A stretch of 64,000 nt of DNA. Origin: Viridibacillus soli. Its GTDB lineage: Bacteria; Bacillota; Bacilli; Bacillales_A; Planococcaceae. The stretch spans positions 1 to 64,000 of the forward strand of contig NZ_JAEOAH010000035.1 in NCBI RefSeq assembly GCF_016612995.1. Direction: 5' to 3'. How positions within the stretch are numbered: position 1 is the first letter of the stretch; every line of letters starts with the position of its first letter. The notes beneath the pieces were generated by a model. The model had not been told where the DNA came from. It made no database searches and saw only the letters and a program-made list of their open reading frames with translations. The translations under genes were made by a program, and so were the position numbers. Shown here piece by piece: positions 1 to 8,930 of this stretch.

Positions 1-23
1 CGTTTTGTTTTGACGACTTACAT

Positions 24-53
24 ATCTTATCATTCATTCTGCATTATTGTCAA
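24..53 (-). promoter_or_regulatory. Strong sigma-A-type promoter pointing out of the left edge
   Basis: On the minus strand a perfect TTGACA (48-53) is followed after 18 bases by TAAGAT (24-29). The sequence closely resembles the promoter before ybxF at 34808-34836. In B. subtilis the gene after the pdaB locus is an rRNA operon in the same orientation as the ribosomal genes, so this may be an rrn promoter. The rRNA itself would lie outside the window, so this is inference. Confidence 0.45.
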
Positions 54-119
54 CACTTTATCATAAAAAAGTAATAGGGGGTTTTTTAGTGTTTATAAAA
101 AATGAGTGGGAGCGTTGAT

Positions 120-773
120 ATGATGCGGAAAATTATCATTTTAAGTATTTTTATTTTGTGTGCTTTATTATTATTTATTCCTACAAAAGAGAAACTATTA
201 GAAGTTTTTAATGTAACGGACGGACCGAATATTATTGCGAAAGGAACTCATGGGCAAACTTTAACGATCGATGTTTCTTTTGGCGATCAAGAGTTGGAGC
301 AATGGCTAGAGTCACTATCTGCCCCGTATCCTCTATTGTTATTAGACACGGATTGGATTAATCGTTCCCCTACGATTATTCAATTAATTCAAGAGAAGAA
401 AATTGCTACTGGACTGTTAGGTAAAAATAGTACCTATTATGAAAGTAACTTACAGGCTTTGGAGGAAGACATAGCTGTTTATGAAAAGCACTTTGGTGTA
501 AAACCACTTTGGTTTAGAACAAAAGACCAACTATTCCCTAGTGATATGCGCCAAGTTTTATGGCAAGAACAAATTAATATGCTTGGCTCTTCTAAAGTAT
601 GGACGAATGATAAACTCCCTATGCTTGTAAAAGGAGATATTATTACTGCTCTTATGCACAAAGAAGAACGGATGAGTTTTAAAAAGATTGATGAATTGCG
701 TGCAAAATATACCTTTTCTTCTATAGAGGAAACGATTTTCGGCTACGATGTGAAAGAAAAAAAGTTTCCATGA
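120..773 (+). CDS. Degenerate PdaB-like polysaccharide deacetylase family protein (likely catalytically inactive)
   Basis: A small protein with one N-terminal hydrophobic segment (about residues 4-20, signal anchor) followed by a NodB-like fold region. It lies at the position of sporulation deacetylase pdaB in B. subtilis, and the start of the domain, LTIDVSFGD, matches PdaB LTFDISWGD. The rest has drifted: the HxxxH-type metal site is replaced by KIATGLLGK, and the RPP and LLH motifs are not recognisable. An enzymatic role is therefore unlikely, although the frame is intact. I chose the ATG at 120 rather than 102 because GGGAG sits 7 bases upstream of it. The gene is on the opposite strand to kbaA. 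PdaB acts in spore maintenance in Bacillus; the function here is unknown. Confidence 0.6.
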   Translation: MMRKIIILSIFILCALLLFIPTKEKLLEVFNVTDGPNIIAKGTHGQTLTIDVSFGDQELEQWLESLSAPYPLLLLDTDWINRSPTIIQLIQEKKIATGLLGKNSTYYESNLQALEEDIAVYEKHFGVKPLWFRTKDQLFPSDMRQVLWQEQINMLGSSKVWTNDKLPMLVKGDIITALMHKEERMSFKKIDELRAKYTFSSIEETIFGYDVKEKKFP

Positions 774-893
774 GAGATTGTTTGTTACTGAAAGTAGTTT
801 GATCGTCGCTTAGCCAGATGGTTGCTTCTCTAAAAACAGACAGCTTAATATGATTTTCTACTCTAAATTTAACGATAATCTTTATCCATAAAA

Positions 894-927
894 AAAGTGA
901 TGACCTTATATTACAGGCCATCACTTT
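894..927 (-). terminator. Rho-independent terminator after kbaA
   Basis: An AAGTGATGACC / GGCCATCACTT stem with a short AT loop is followed on the minus strand by a T-run. It lies directly downstream of the kbaA stop. The stretch 774-893 between the PdaB-like gene and this hairpin holds nothing I recognise. Confidence 0.8.
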
Positions 928-933
928 TACTTA

Positions 934-1614
934 TTACTTTGCTTTAGCTGCTTCCGCAAGTCTACGTGCTTTGCGGCGTTCTTCTAATTTTAAACGGTCC
1001 TCATCTGATTTTGCGTTATACTTTGGCAAAACTAGTAATTGGAAAGCATTTACTGCTAATAGAGGGAATAATAATAATGTTACGTATTCGTCTCCACCTT
1101 CAGTACGTACCCATAGTGCGATTAACCATTCTAATGTCGTCACAACGATCATAAAGAATAGTGCTGGGACAAGAACATGTTTCTTCGTTAGCTTTGTTTT
1201 TTTAATCGCTGTAGCTATAGAACCTGCTAGTAAAATTAGCAATAAACCAAAATACAATAACCAATCTTGAGCAGTGTGAGCATATGGTTTAAAACGGAAC
1301 CAAACTAAATCAACTAGTGTTATAACGATTATTAGCATTTGCACCCAATTCCATAATGTTAAGGAACGGAAAATATTCACGCCTATTTGGTGCACTGTTA
1401 AATATGCAAAGAATCCCATCTGTGCAATAACACTCATTGTAAAACCTAAAATAACAAACCAAGCGAAACCGGAAAATAACTCTGCCCATTCTCCATTCGA
1501 AAAATGTACAGCATAAAAGTCATTCCATCGGATGAATAAACTTAAAATCCCCGTGATGGAACCACCGATTAACATTGCATTTAAGAAAAATTTAAACCAA
1601 TTTCGTATCGTCAC
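934..1614 (-). CDS. kbaA: KinB-signalling pathway activation protein KbaA
   Basis: Integral membrane protein with about six hydrophobic helices, matching KbaA, which in B. subtilis is needed for activation of the sporulation kinase KinB and so feeds the Spo0 phosphorelay. The C-terminus is a charged, Lys/Arg/Ala-rich cytoplasmic tail. Length (about 226 aa) is somewhat above the usual 198 or so because of this tail. The start is taken as GTG at 1614, which has GGAGG about 8 bases upstream; the longer frame to 1656 has no ribosome site. It is flanked by gerD and the PdaB-like gene as in B. subtilis, although both neighbours are on the opposite strand here. Confidence 0.85.
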   Translation of the reverse strand: MTIRNWFKFFLNAMLIGGSITGILSLFIRWNDFYAVHFSNGEWAELFSGFAWFVILGFTMSVIAQMGFFAYLTVHQIGVNIFRSLTLWNWVQMLIIVITLVDLVWFRFKPYAHTAQDWLLYFGLLLILLAGSIATAIKKTKLTKKHVLVPALFFMIVVTTLEWLIALWVRTEGGDEYVTLLLFPLLAVNAFQLLVLPKYNAKSDEDRLKLEERRKARRLAEAAKAK

Positions 1615-1764
1615 GACTAAAAGTCCTCCGTTTATAAAAACAATTTCTTGTTTCATTCTAACAACGAATGTGTAAAAAATCTATTTCTCGTGCAAATCAA
1701 TACATATTCCTTCGTCAATTGTGAACAATAAATGAAAGCATAGTGGAGAAAGTGAGGAATTCGA

Positions 1765-2373
1765 ATGGTGAAAAAGATCATCTTATCATTTTCCTTCGTC
1801 GTTTTCTTGTATGGCTGTTCTGCAAATCAGCAAAACACACAGTCTTATGATGAAATGAAAAAGATTGTACTCGATTCACTGCAATCTGAAGATGGTAAAA
1901 AGGCAATGCGTCAGCTTCTAGAAGATAGTAGCTTCCGGGATATGCTTATATTGGAGCATGAAGATGTAAAGAAAGCAATTGAAGAGACAATGCTATCCAA
2001 AGAAGCCGAAGCTTATTGGAAAAAACAATTTGAGGATCCCAAATTCCGTGAAACATTTGCTAAAAGTATGAAAAAAGAGCAAGAAGGGGTTATGAAAGAT
2101 CTTATGAAGGATGCTTCATTCCAAAAAGACCTGGAGCAATTTTTTGGACAGCCCGATATGCAAAAGCAACTGGAGAAAATTTTAAAGTCGGCCAATTCTA
2201 AAGAAAACTTAGAAAAGGTCATTGCAGAAACGATTGAAAGTCCACTTTTACAAGAAAAATGGCTGAAACTTATCCAATCTGTTGGTGAACCATCTGGCGG
2301 TGAAGAAAAATCTAAAGGTGGCAAGAGCAGCAGTGATTCTGGTGGAGAAAAAGGAAAGCAGGGGGAAAAATGA
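1765..2373 (+). CDS. gerD: Spore germination lipoprotein GerD
   Basis: A secreted lipoprotein: a Lys-rich start, a hydrophobic stretch and the lipobox LYGC with Cys at about residue 18. The body is rich in Lys, Glu and Met and predicted helical; the tail (about 178-202) is low-complexity Gly/Ser/Lys. GerD organises nutrient germinant receptors into a cluster in the spore inner membrane. Length of 202 aa is near the B. subtilis 185. GTGAGG lies 7 bases before the ATG. It is divergent from kbaA and convergent with salA, with which it shares a terminator. The family match rests on lipobox, composition and synteny. Confidence 0.85.
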   Translation: MVKKIILSFSFVVFLYGCSANQQNTQSYDEMKKIVLDSLQSEDGKKAMRQLLEDSSFRDMLILEHEDVKKAIEETMLSKEAEAYWKKQFEDPKFRETFAKSMKKEQEGVMKDLMKDASFQKDLEQFFGQPDMQKQLEKILKSANSKENLEKVIAETIESPLLQEKWLKLIQSVGEPSGGEEKSKGGKSSSDSGGEKGKQGEK

Positions 2374-2388
2374 TTTATGTGTACTAAA

Positions 2389-2420
2389 AAGCGAGTACCT
2401 TTTAAAAGGTACTCGCTTCT
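2389..2420. terminator. Bidirectional terminator between gerD and salA
   Basis: A perfect 26-base palindrome, GCGAGTACC-TTTTAAAA-GGTACTCGC, is flanked by A-runs on the left and T-runs on the right. It can end transcription from both gerD (+) and salA (-). Confidence 0.85.
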
Positions 2421-2428
2421 TTTTAAGA

Positions 2429-3499
2429 TTATTTCTCTTCTAATTTTCCAATCACATTACGTGCGATATCAAGATAAATTTGACCTGTTGAGTGATTTTC
2501 AGCATAAACAGATGGTGCGAAATCAACATCATTCCAGTCAGGTTGACCTAATGGAATTTGACCAAGTAATTCCGTGCGAAGTTCTTCAGCCAATTTAGGA
2601 CCGCCACCTTCACCAAAGACGAATTCACGCTCACCAGACATTTTTGATTGGAACCAAGACATATTTTCAACAACACCAAGGATATTATGATCTGTTTTGA
2701 TGGCCATTGCGCCAGCACGAGCCGCTACGAATGCAGCAGTTGGGTGCGGAGTTGTGACAACGATTTCATTTGATTCAGGTAGCATTTGGTGTATATCAAG
2801 TGCAATATCCCCTGTACCTGGAGGTAAGTCCAATAGTAAGTAGTCAAGCTCGCCCCACTCTACATCGCGGAAGAATTGGTCTAATACTTTACCAAGCATT
2901 GGTCCACGCCATACTACCGGTGCGTTATCTTCTACGAAGAAGCCCATAGAAATCATCTTCACACCTAAACGGTCAACTGGAATAATGCGGTCTTCTTCTA
3001 CTACCGGCATCGTTTGTACACCCATCATATCAGGCACACTGAAGCCATAAATATCAGCATCGATTAGGCCTACTTTTTTGCCAAGACGCGCAAGAGCTAC
3101 AGCGAGATTAACTGAAACAGTTGATTTACCTACGCCGCCTTTACCTGAAGCGATTGAGATAAATTTCACATTGTTTAGTGGTGACAGTACATCTTGTGCT
3201 TCCGCTCTTGTTGCTGTACCACGAAATTGTTCTAGTGTTTCTGATGGAAGCTCTTCAAAACGAATACCCACTGTTCCCACTCCAGCGTTCTTCAATGTAT
3301 CTACAACTTGCATTTGTAATTGCATTTGTTCTGGTGTATTTGTTTTAGCGATTGCTACTTTAACACTTACATGATTTTTTTCTTCTTTGATTGAAACGTC
3401 TATAATACCGTTTGTTTCTGCTATTGTTTTATGTAAAAAAGGATCTTTTAATGCTCCGACTAATTCACGGACTTGTTGTTCGTTCATCACAGTAGACAC
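2429..3499 (-). CDS. salA: Mrp/NBP35-family P-loop ATPase SalA
   Basis: A 356-aa protein with an N-terminal MIP18/DUF59 domain (about 1-90) and a ParA-like ATPase domain carrying the deviant Walker A motif SGKGGVGKST (about 118-127) and DLPPGTGD. Many Mrp proteins carry a CxxC pair for a bridging Fe-S cluster; here the corresponding segment (MSWFQSKMSGERE) has no cysteine, as in SalA. In B. subtilis SalA represses scoC and so affects exoprotease production. Other members are Fe-S carriers, so that role cannot be excluded by name alone. It lies between cwlD and gerD, the conserved order. Confidence 0.88.
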   Translation of the reverse strand: MSTVMNEQQVRELVGALKDPFLHKTIAETNGIIDVSIKEEKNHVSVKVAIAKTNTPEQMQLQMQVVDTLKNAGVGTVGIRFEELPSETLEQFRGTATRAEAQDVLSPLNNVKFISIASGKGGVGKSTVSVNLAVALARLGKKVGLIDADIYGFSVPDMMGVQTMPVVEEDRIIPVDRLGVKMISMGFFVEDNAPVVWRGPMLGKVLDQFFRDVEWGELDYLLLDLPPGTGDIALDIHQMLPESNEIVVTTPHPTAAFVAARAGAMAIKTDHNILGVVENMSWFQSKMSGEREFVFGEGGGPKLAEELRTELLGQIPLGQPDWNDVDFAPSVYAENHSTGQIYLDIARNVIGKLEEK

Positions 3500-3566
3500 T
3501 CCTCTAAATATCTTTTTTCGAATTTTAGTATATCACAAAGGGTATGAATTAGGTTTATGAGTTGCT

Positions 3567-4280
3567 TCACTCAATATTAATCTCAAAATACCGCTCGATT
3601 CCTTCTACAATTGCATCTGCCATTTGATCTTGGTATTTTTTCGATATTAGTAATTTCTTTTCTTCTGGATTGCTAATAAAGCCTGTCTCCACTAACGCAG
3701 ACGGCATCGTTGCTTTTTTCAATAAATACACCTGCTTAATAGATAAAGCTTCTCGCTCCGTATTCTTCAAATTCTCACGAATAGACGATTGAATTTCCTT
3801 TGCCAAAAATTCACCACCAGCATGACCGTCCTGATGATAGAATACTTGGGCACCTCTCCACTTTGTCTCTGGAATAGCATTCGCATGAATACTAATAAAA
3901 ATATCAGGATTCTGTTTTGCCACAAGTTGCTCTCTTAGGAAAATATCCTGCTTTTTACGTTCGCGCAATGTGTTATATGATTGATCAGATGCATGCTCTG
4001 AAATGACATCTCCATTTTTAGTACGCGTCATAAATACAGTAGCACCTTTTTTCTTCAGCTTCTTCTCTACATTGAGCGCAATGGCTAGTGTTATATCTTT
4101 TTCAATAATATCATCTTTAGATGCCCCACCATCTATCCCTCCATGCCCAGCGTCTAAAACAACCTTCACTCCACCAAGTGTTTCTGAGATGAAAAATCCT
4201 CGATCTGATGCTTGCGTTTCATATACGACAAAAATTAAACAGCCAAGTAGTATCGTCCCCAATATAAGCCATCGCTTCAA
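3567..4280 (-). CDS. cwlD: Germination-specific N-acetylmuramoyl-L-alanine amidase CwlD
   Basis: Zinc amidase of the Amidase_3 family. After an N-terminal hydrophobic segment (about 4-20) come the zinc ligand motif VLDAGHGG (His46), Glu60, SIHANA (His132) and the catalytic-glutamate motif ALVETGFISNPEE (Glu198). CwlD works with PdaA to form muramic-delta-lactam in the spore cortex, which the germination lytic enzymes recognise. At 237 aa it has family length. The start codon is TTG at 4280, preceded by AGGCGGTG. It is transcribed toward salA and separated from rpsI by a terminator, so it probably has its own sporulation promoter. Confidence 0.9.
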   Translation of the reverse strand: MKRWLILGTILLGCLIFVVYETQASDRGFFISETLGGVKVVLDAGHGGIDGGASKDDIIEKDITLAIALNVEKKLKKKGATVFMTRTKNGDVISEHASDQSYNTLRERKKQDIFLREQLVAKQNPDIFISIHANAIPETKWRGAQVFYHQDGHAGGEFLAKEIQSSIRENLKNTEREALSIKQVYLLKKATMPSALVETGFISNPEEKKLLISKKYQDQMADAIVEGIERYFEINIE

Positions 4281-4303
4281 ATAAAGACACCGCCTTTTGC
4301 ATT

Positions 4304-4332
4304 AATATATGCGGTTCGATATGATGTTATGT
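4304..4332 (-). promoter_or_regulatory. Candidate sigma-E-type promoter for cwlD
   Basis: Reading minus, ACATAAC (4326-4332) is followed after 14 bases by CATATATT (4304-4311), similar to the sigma-E pattern (ATATT, 14 bp, CATACAnT). cwlD is sigma-E dependent in B. subtilis. The match is imperfect. Positions 4333-4495 hold no other recognisable feature. Confidence 0.35.
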
Positions 4333-4495
4333 CGTAATGATGAGCTTATATAGAATCGTTTATACAGCGTATTGTATTTTGGGTATAAAAAACCAGCCCC
4401 GTAACAGATACATTATTATCAATAATAATTTGTCTACATAGCATGAATAGATTTTAGGGTTGAGCCTTAATATATGTAATATTGCAAATGAACAT

Positions 4496-4529
4496 AAAAA
4501 AGCACCCTCCAAATATAATGGAGAGTGCT
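4496..4529 (-). terminator. Terminator after rpsI
   Basis: The minus-strand stem AGCACTCTCC / GGAGGGTGCT with a 9-base AT loop is followed by six T residues, just downstream of the rpsI stop. Confidence 0.88.
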
Positions 4530-4543
4530 TGAATGTTGAAAGA

Positions 4544-4936
4544 TTAACGTTTTGAGAACTGAGGTGCACGACGAGCGCCGCGAAGACCTGGTTTTTTACG
4601 TTCTTTCATGCGTGAATCACGAGTAAGTAGACCTGCTGATTTAAGTGCTGGACGGAAATCAGGATCAACTTTTAGTAAAGCACGTGCAATACCATGACGG
4701 ATTGCTCCTGCTTGACCTGTGTATCCACCACCATTTACATTAACGTGAATGTCATAGCTTCCAACTGTTTCAGTTGCTACTAATGGTTGTTTAATAATTT
4801 CGCGTAAAGCTGCAAATGGAACGTAGTTTTCAACGTCGCGATTGTTAACAATGATGTTTCCTTCGCCTGGTACTAAACGTACGCGAGCTACAGAACTTTT
4901 ACGACGACCTGTGCCGATATATTGAACTTGTGCCAA
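4544..4936 (-). CDS. rpsI: 30S ribosomal protein S9
   Basis: uS9, 130 aa, the usual length. It opens with [15 protein letters not shown] and ends with the basic tail [12 protein letters not shown] that reaches toward the P-site tRNA. It follows rplM by 21 bases with a good AGGAGG site, and the two are last in the ecf-truA-rplM-rpsI cluster. The terminator just after it closes the transcript. Confidence 0.97.
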   Translation of the reverse strand: MAQVQYIGTGRRKSSVARVRLVPGEGNIIVNNRDVENYVPFAALREIIKQPLVATETVGSYDIHVNVNGGGYTGQAGAIRHGIARALLKVDPDFRPALKSAGLLTRDSRMKERKKPGLRGARRAPQFSKR

Positions 4937-4957
4937 GGGTGTTTCCTCCTCTAATAA

Positions 4958-5395
4958 TTATCCGCGAAGCTCATATGCTTCTGGTTTTTGTGCTGCATGT
5001 GGGTGTTCTGCTCCAGCGTATACGTGAAGTTTTGTGAACATTTGACGACCTAAAGAGTTTTTAGGAAGCATGCCTTTAATTGCTAATTCCAACATTTGAG
5101 TTGGATATTTTTCTTTCATCTCACCTGCAGTACGTGTTTTTAAACCACCTGCAAATTGAGTGTGACGGTAATAAATTTTCTTTTTCAATTTATCACCAGT
5201 TAATTCGATTTTACCAGCATTGATAAGGATTACGTGATCCCCAGTGTCAACGTTTGGTGTGAAAATTGCTTTATGTTTACCGCGTAAGATAGCAGCGATT
5301 TCAGAAGCTAAACGACCTAGAGTTTTGCCTTCTGCATCAACTACTAACCATTTACGCTCTACTTCGTGACCTTTAGCCATGAATGTTGTACGCAT
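4958..5395 (-). CDS. rplM: 50S ribosomal protein L13
   Basis: uL13, 145 aa, full length, with the conserved [15 protein letters not shown] start and the [14 protein letters not shown] segment. AGGAGG lies about 8 bases before the ATG. It is co-transcribed with rpsI. The gap of 173 bases to truA leaves room for its own promoter or an L13-type leader; I could not fold one with certainty. Confidence 0.97.
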   Translation of the reverse strand: MRTTFMAKGHEVERKWLVVDAEGKTLGRLASEIAAILRGKHKAIFTPNVDTGDHVILINAGKIELTGDKLKKKIYYRHTQFAGGLKTRTAGEMKEKYPTQMLELAIKGMLPKNSLGRQMFTKLHVYAGAEHPHAAQKPEAYELRG

Positions 5396-5568
5396 GTTAG
5401 TATCCTCCTACTAATTGTTTCTATTATTCTGTTCCAATTGTTTTCTTTATCCACAACACTATAAGATTCGGGGCTTATCGAGTGGGGTAATGAAAATACC
5501 ATATGTTATATTATAACGAATAGCAAGTTTTGTCAAGTGGTTCGATAAAAACACCTGGTGATGTTGCT

Positions 5569-6318
5569 TCAGTCATTATAGAACACGGATTCTAAGTACA
5601 ATCCGTGTGGTGGCGCGGTTTTTCCGGCTTTTCCTCGCTCCAATGAAGCTACGATTGAGGCTAGTTCATCGGCTTGGCGCTTGCCAATTCCAACTTCCCA
5701 TAAAGTACCTGCGATAATTCGCACCATATTATACAAAAAGCCGTTTCCTTCGATTGTCATATGTAATTCCTTACCATGCCATTCAAAGTCCAGCTTTGCG
5801 ACAGTACGCACTTTATCTTTCACGCTTGTATTGGCTGCACAAAAGCATGAAAAATCATGTGTCCCAAGAATATACTGCGCTGCTTCTTGCATTGCCATAA
5901 CATTTGGCTTTACACCATTGGTTGGCGTCGCATAAAAACGTCTAAAAGGGCTCTGTACGGCTTCACAAGACCAGATATAGCGATACCGCTTACCATGTAC
6001 GCTAAATCTCGCGTGAAAGTCCTCAGACACCTCTTCTATTTCCACAATGCGGATGTCTCTCGGCAATTGGACGTTTAATGCTTGTGCATAACGATCAAGA
6101 GGAATGGACAACGTCGTGTCAAAATGGATGACTTGGCCAGTTGCATGCACCTTTGCATCTGTTCTTCCACTAGCAGTCACGTGGACAATCTCATTTTTAT
6201 GCATGGTGGTAAGCACTTTTTGAAGTTCTTCCTGCACGGTACGCTTTTCAGGTTGCACTTGGTAACCCGAAAAGTTCGTCCCATCATATGCGATTGTTGC
6301 TTTCATTCTTCTTTTCAT
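5569..6318 (-). CDS. truA: tRNA pseudouridine(38-40) synthase TruA
   Basis: Makes pseudouridine at positions 38-40 of the tRNA anticodon arm. The catalytic motif ASGRTDAKVHATGQV (catalytic Asp at about 54) is intact, as is the C-terminal NGFLYNMVRIIAGTL core. At 249 aa it has family length. Start ATG at 6318 with GAGGAG upstream; ATG at 6306 is possible. It follows ecfT by about 20 bases, the Bacillus order. Confidence 0.95.
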   Translation of the reverse strand: MKRRMKATIAYDGTNFSGYQVQPEKRTVQEELQKVLTTMHKNEIVHVTASGRTDAKVHATGQVIHFDTTLSIPLDRYAQALNVQLPRDIRIVEIEEVSEDFHARFSVHGKRYRYIWSCEAVQSPFRRFYATPTNGVKPNVMAMQEAAQYILGTHDFSCFCAANTSVKDKVRTVAKLDFEWHGKELHMTIEGNGFLYNMVRIIAGTLWEVGIGKRQADELASIVASLERGKAGKTAPPHGLYLESVFYND

Positions 6319-6340
6319 CGTTATGCAATCTCCTCATTTA

Positions 6341-7138
6341 TTAACTACGAAGGGTTATTAATAACGCTGTCATGGCTACAAGTAGGATCATTGCTAATGT
6401 ATCCTTACCATCCCATTTCAGCTGACGATAGCGTGTACGGCCTTCTCCGCCTCGGTAGCCACGTACTTCCATTGCTGTAGCCAAATCCTCCGCACGCTTA
6501 AATGCGCTAACGAAGAGTGGTACTAGCAGTGGTACAACCGCTTTTACACGTTCTTTGATCGGGCCGGTACTAATATCGGAGCCACGGGCCATTTGTGCCT
6601 TCATTATTTTATCTGTTTCATCCATTAACGTTGGGATGAAGCGGAGTGAAATCGACATCATTAATGCTAATTCATGCACAGGTAGCTTCAATTTTTTGAA
6701 TGGATTCAAAAGTACTTCTAAACCATCTGTAATTGAAATCGGTGATGTTGTTAGCGTTAAAATCGAGGTCATAAATACTAACACTAAAAAACGGATTGAA
6801 ATAAATATCCCTTGTCTCAAACCTTCTTCATACACATGGATGAACTTCCACTCAAAGATTGGATTGCCTTCCTTCGTGAAGAAGATATGAAGCAAGAATG
6901 TAAAAACCATTAATATAATAACAGGCTTTAAGCCATTTATTAAAAAATATAATTTAATTCGCGAAACGAAAATGACTAGTAACGCAAACACAAGCAATCC
7001 CGCGTAAGTCACTGGATTATTCGCAAAAAACACAATAAATATAAACGCGAATACAAAAAGTAGCTTCGATCGTGGATCTAGTTTATGCACGAAGGAATCC
7101 CCTGGCATAAAACGACCGAAGATCATTTTTTCCATCAT
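6341..7138 (-). CDS. ecfT: ECF transporter transmembrane subunit EcfT
   Basis: Energy-coupling factor membrane subunit that joins the two ATPases to interchangeable substrate-binding S components for vitamins and metals. It has about five or six hydrophobic segments and the two cytoplasmic Ala-Arg-Gly coupling motifs, seen as AQMARGSDI and AMEVRGYRG. I start it at ATG 7138, which overlaps the ecfA2 stop as ATGA and gives 265 aa, the B. subtilis length; the longer frame to 7204 reads through the end of ecfA2. It is co-transcribed with ecfA1-ecfA2. Confidence 0.93.
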   Translation of the reverse strand: MMEKMIFGRFMPGDSFVHKLDPRSKLLFVFAFIFIVFFANNPVTYAGLLVFALLVIFVSRIKLYFLINGLKPVIILMVFTFLLHIFFTKEGNPIFEWKFIHVYEEGLRQGIFISIRFLVLVFMTSILTLTTSPISITDGLEVLLNPFKKLKLPVHELALMMSISLRFIPTLMDETDKIMKAQMARGSDISTGPIKERVKAVVPLLVPLFVSAFKRAEDLATAMEVRGYRGGEGRTRYRQLKWDGKDTLAMILLVAMTALLITLRS

Positions 7139-8007
7139 TGGCCCGCACGCTCCTCTCGAACAGCTGCCGTAATCGCTCTGGCAAGCTCTTCTTCTGTTAG
7201 ACAAAGCGTCTGCAATCGACGGCCAATCTTCGCTTCAAGCTCTCTTTGGAAACGTACAATACGAGGCGCCTCTAAACGATAAGTTGCTAACTTCTCAGCA
7301 TTACCGAAAATTTCTTCTGGACTTCCTGTTAAAACACATTTACCTTCGTGCATAATCGCAATACGGTCAGCATAACGCGCCGCATCCTCCATACTATGTG
7401 TCACAAGAATTGTCGTTAAATTGCGCTCTTTATGCAGTTGCAGAAATAAATCCATAATTTCTTTACGACCTCGTGGGTCAAGTCCAGCTGTTGGCTCATC
7501 TAGGACGATTACTTCCGGCTCCATTGCAAGTACACCTGCAATCGCTACTCGACGCATTTGACCACCTGATAAATCAAATGGTGACTTCTCAAGTATAGTA
7601 TGTGGTAAGCCAACCAACTCAATTAGTTTGTGCGCACGCTTTGTCGCCTCTTGTTCAGAGACACCGAAGTTCATCGGGCCAAAAATAATATCCTTTAAAA
7701 CCGTTTCTTCAAACAATTGATGCTCAGGGAATTGGAATACAATCCCTACCTTTTGACGAACCGGTTTTAAATCCTTCGCCTTTTTACCAGCTGTAATTGT
7801 ACGATCTCCGATTTGCAAAGCACCCTCAGTAGGTTTTAGAAGTGCATTAAGATGTTGTAAAATCGTCGACTTGCCTGAACCTGTATGACCTATGATGGCT
7901 TGATAGCTACCTGAAGGAATAGCCAATTCAACATCAAATAACGCTCTCTTTTCGAAGGGAGTGCCTTTTGCATATGCATAGCTTACTTTTTGAAGTTGGA
8001 TGTCCAT
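7135..8007 (-). CDS. ecfA2: ECF transporter ATPase EcfA2
   Basis: ABC ATPase of the energy-coupling factor module, 290 aa. Walker A is GHTGSGKST (about 40-48), the signature is DLSGGQMRRVAIAGVLA, Walker B is EVIVLDEPTAGLD, and the switch His is in LVTHSMED. It forms a heterodimer with EcfA1 under EcfT. Its start lies inside the end of ecfA1 (25-base overlap), which suggests translational coupling. Confidence 0.95.
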   Translation of the reverse strand: MDIQLQKVSYAYAKGTPFEKRALFDVELAIPSGSYQAIIGHTGSGKSTILQHLNALLKPTEGALQIGDRTITAGKKAKDLKPVRQKVGIVFQFPEHQLFEETVLKDIIFGPMNFGVSEQEATKRAHKLIELVGLPHTILEKSPFDLSGGQMRRVAIAGVLAMEPEVIVLDEPTAGLDPRGRKEIMDLFLQLHKERNLTTILVTHSMEDAARYADRIAIMHEGKCVLTGSPEEIFGNAEKLATYRLEAPRIVRFQRELEAKIGRRLQTLCLTEEELARAITAAVREERAGQ

Positions 8008-8828
8008 AAGTCATTCACCAGCTCTTCTTCTGTCATGTGCTCTCCTTGAAGTTCGACACCATCTTGTTTCAAAAGCTTCGTAAGCTTCATAGCAAATGGT
8101 AAGTCTAATCCAAGATCTAATAATTGGTCGCCTAAAGCGAAAATTTCAGATGGCGTTCCTTCAGCAAATTTCTCGCCGCCATTCATAAATAACATACGGT
8201 CAGCCAAAATGGCTTCTTCTAAGTCATGCGTAATGGACAGTACAGTTAAACCTGTTTCCTCACGCAATGCTTGTACAGTAGCGAGTACTTCTGCGCGACC
8301 TTGAGGATCAAGCATAGATGTAGCTTCGTCTAAAATGAGCAATCTCGGCTTTAATGCAAGTGCACCCGCAATCGCTACACGCTGCTTTTGTCCACCTGAT
8401 AAATGCTGGGGCTCATGATTTAACAACTGATCCATCTTTACCTGCTGTAGTGCTTCATGTACACGTTTGACCATTTCTTTATATGGTATGCCATTGTTTT
8501 CAAGTGCGAAAGCAACGTCATCCTGTACTGTCGCTCCAACAAATTGGTTATCTGGGTTTTGGAATACCATGCCCATTTGTGATCGGATTTCCCATAGATT
8601 CTCTTCTGTTAATGGCTCATTCATGACTTTAATCGTTCCTTGCTGCGGAAACAATAGTCCGTTCATAAGACGCGCGATAGTCGATTTACCAGACCCGTTG
8701 TGACCAACAATCGCTATCCATTCGCCTTCATGTACAGTAAATGATACATCTTCAACCGCGTTCTTAACATTCGGTTCATCCGGGGAATATGTAAATGTTA
8801 TGTGATCCAGTGATAAGATTTCATCCAT
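7983..8828 (-). CDS. ecfA1: ECF transporter ATPase EcfA1
   Basis: First ATPase of the ECF module. Walker A GHNGSGKST, Q-loop QNPDNQFVG, signature HLSGGQKQRVAIAGALA and Walker B LLILDEATSMLD are all intact. I start at ATG 8828, with GAGGAG 10 bases upstream, giving 281 aa as in B. subtilis; a TTG at 8852 would add eight residues and has no site. The gene follows a long structured gap after rplQ, so its expression may be set by the hairpins there. Confidence 0.94.
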   Translation of the reverse strand: MDEILSLDHITFTYSPDEPNVKNAVEDVSFTVHEGEWIAIVGHNGSGKSTIARLMNGLLFPQQGTIKVMNEPLTEENLWEIRSQMGMVFQNPDNQFVGATVQDDVAFALENNGIPYKEMVKRVHEALQQVKMDQLLNHEPQHLSGGQKQRVAIAGALALKPRLLILDEATSMLDPQGRAEVLATVQALREETGLTVLSITHDLEEAILADRMLFMNGGEKFAEGTPSEIFALGDQLLDLGLDLPFAMKLTKLLKQDGVELQGEHMTEEELVNDLWTSNFKK

Positions 8829-8930
8829 TTGCTCAAAACTCCTCTCGCTCAACTTCGCTCTGCTGTTCTCTCTAACTTACACTGTTTTATGTATTAATAC
8901 TAGCTGAAAAAATTCTTCCTTAGAAAAATA

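Noticed and set aside
721-924. Minus-strand frame of 67 codons between kbaA and the PdaB-like gene
   Set aside because: It starts inside the kbaA terminator and overlaps the PdaB-like gene antisense.
4360-4569. Minus-strand frame of 69 codons between cwlD and rpsI
   Set aside because: It runs through the rpsI stop and terminator, has no ribosome site and resembles no family.
5396-5568. L13 leader RNA upstream of rplM
   Set aside because: The spacing fits, but I could not identify the conserved fold with enough certainty to list it.
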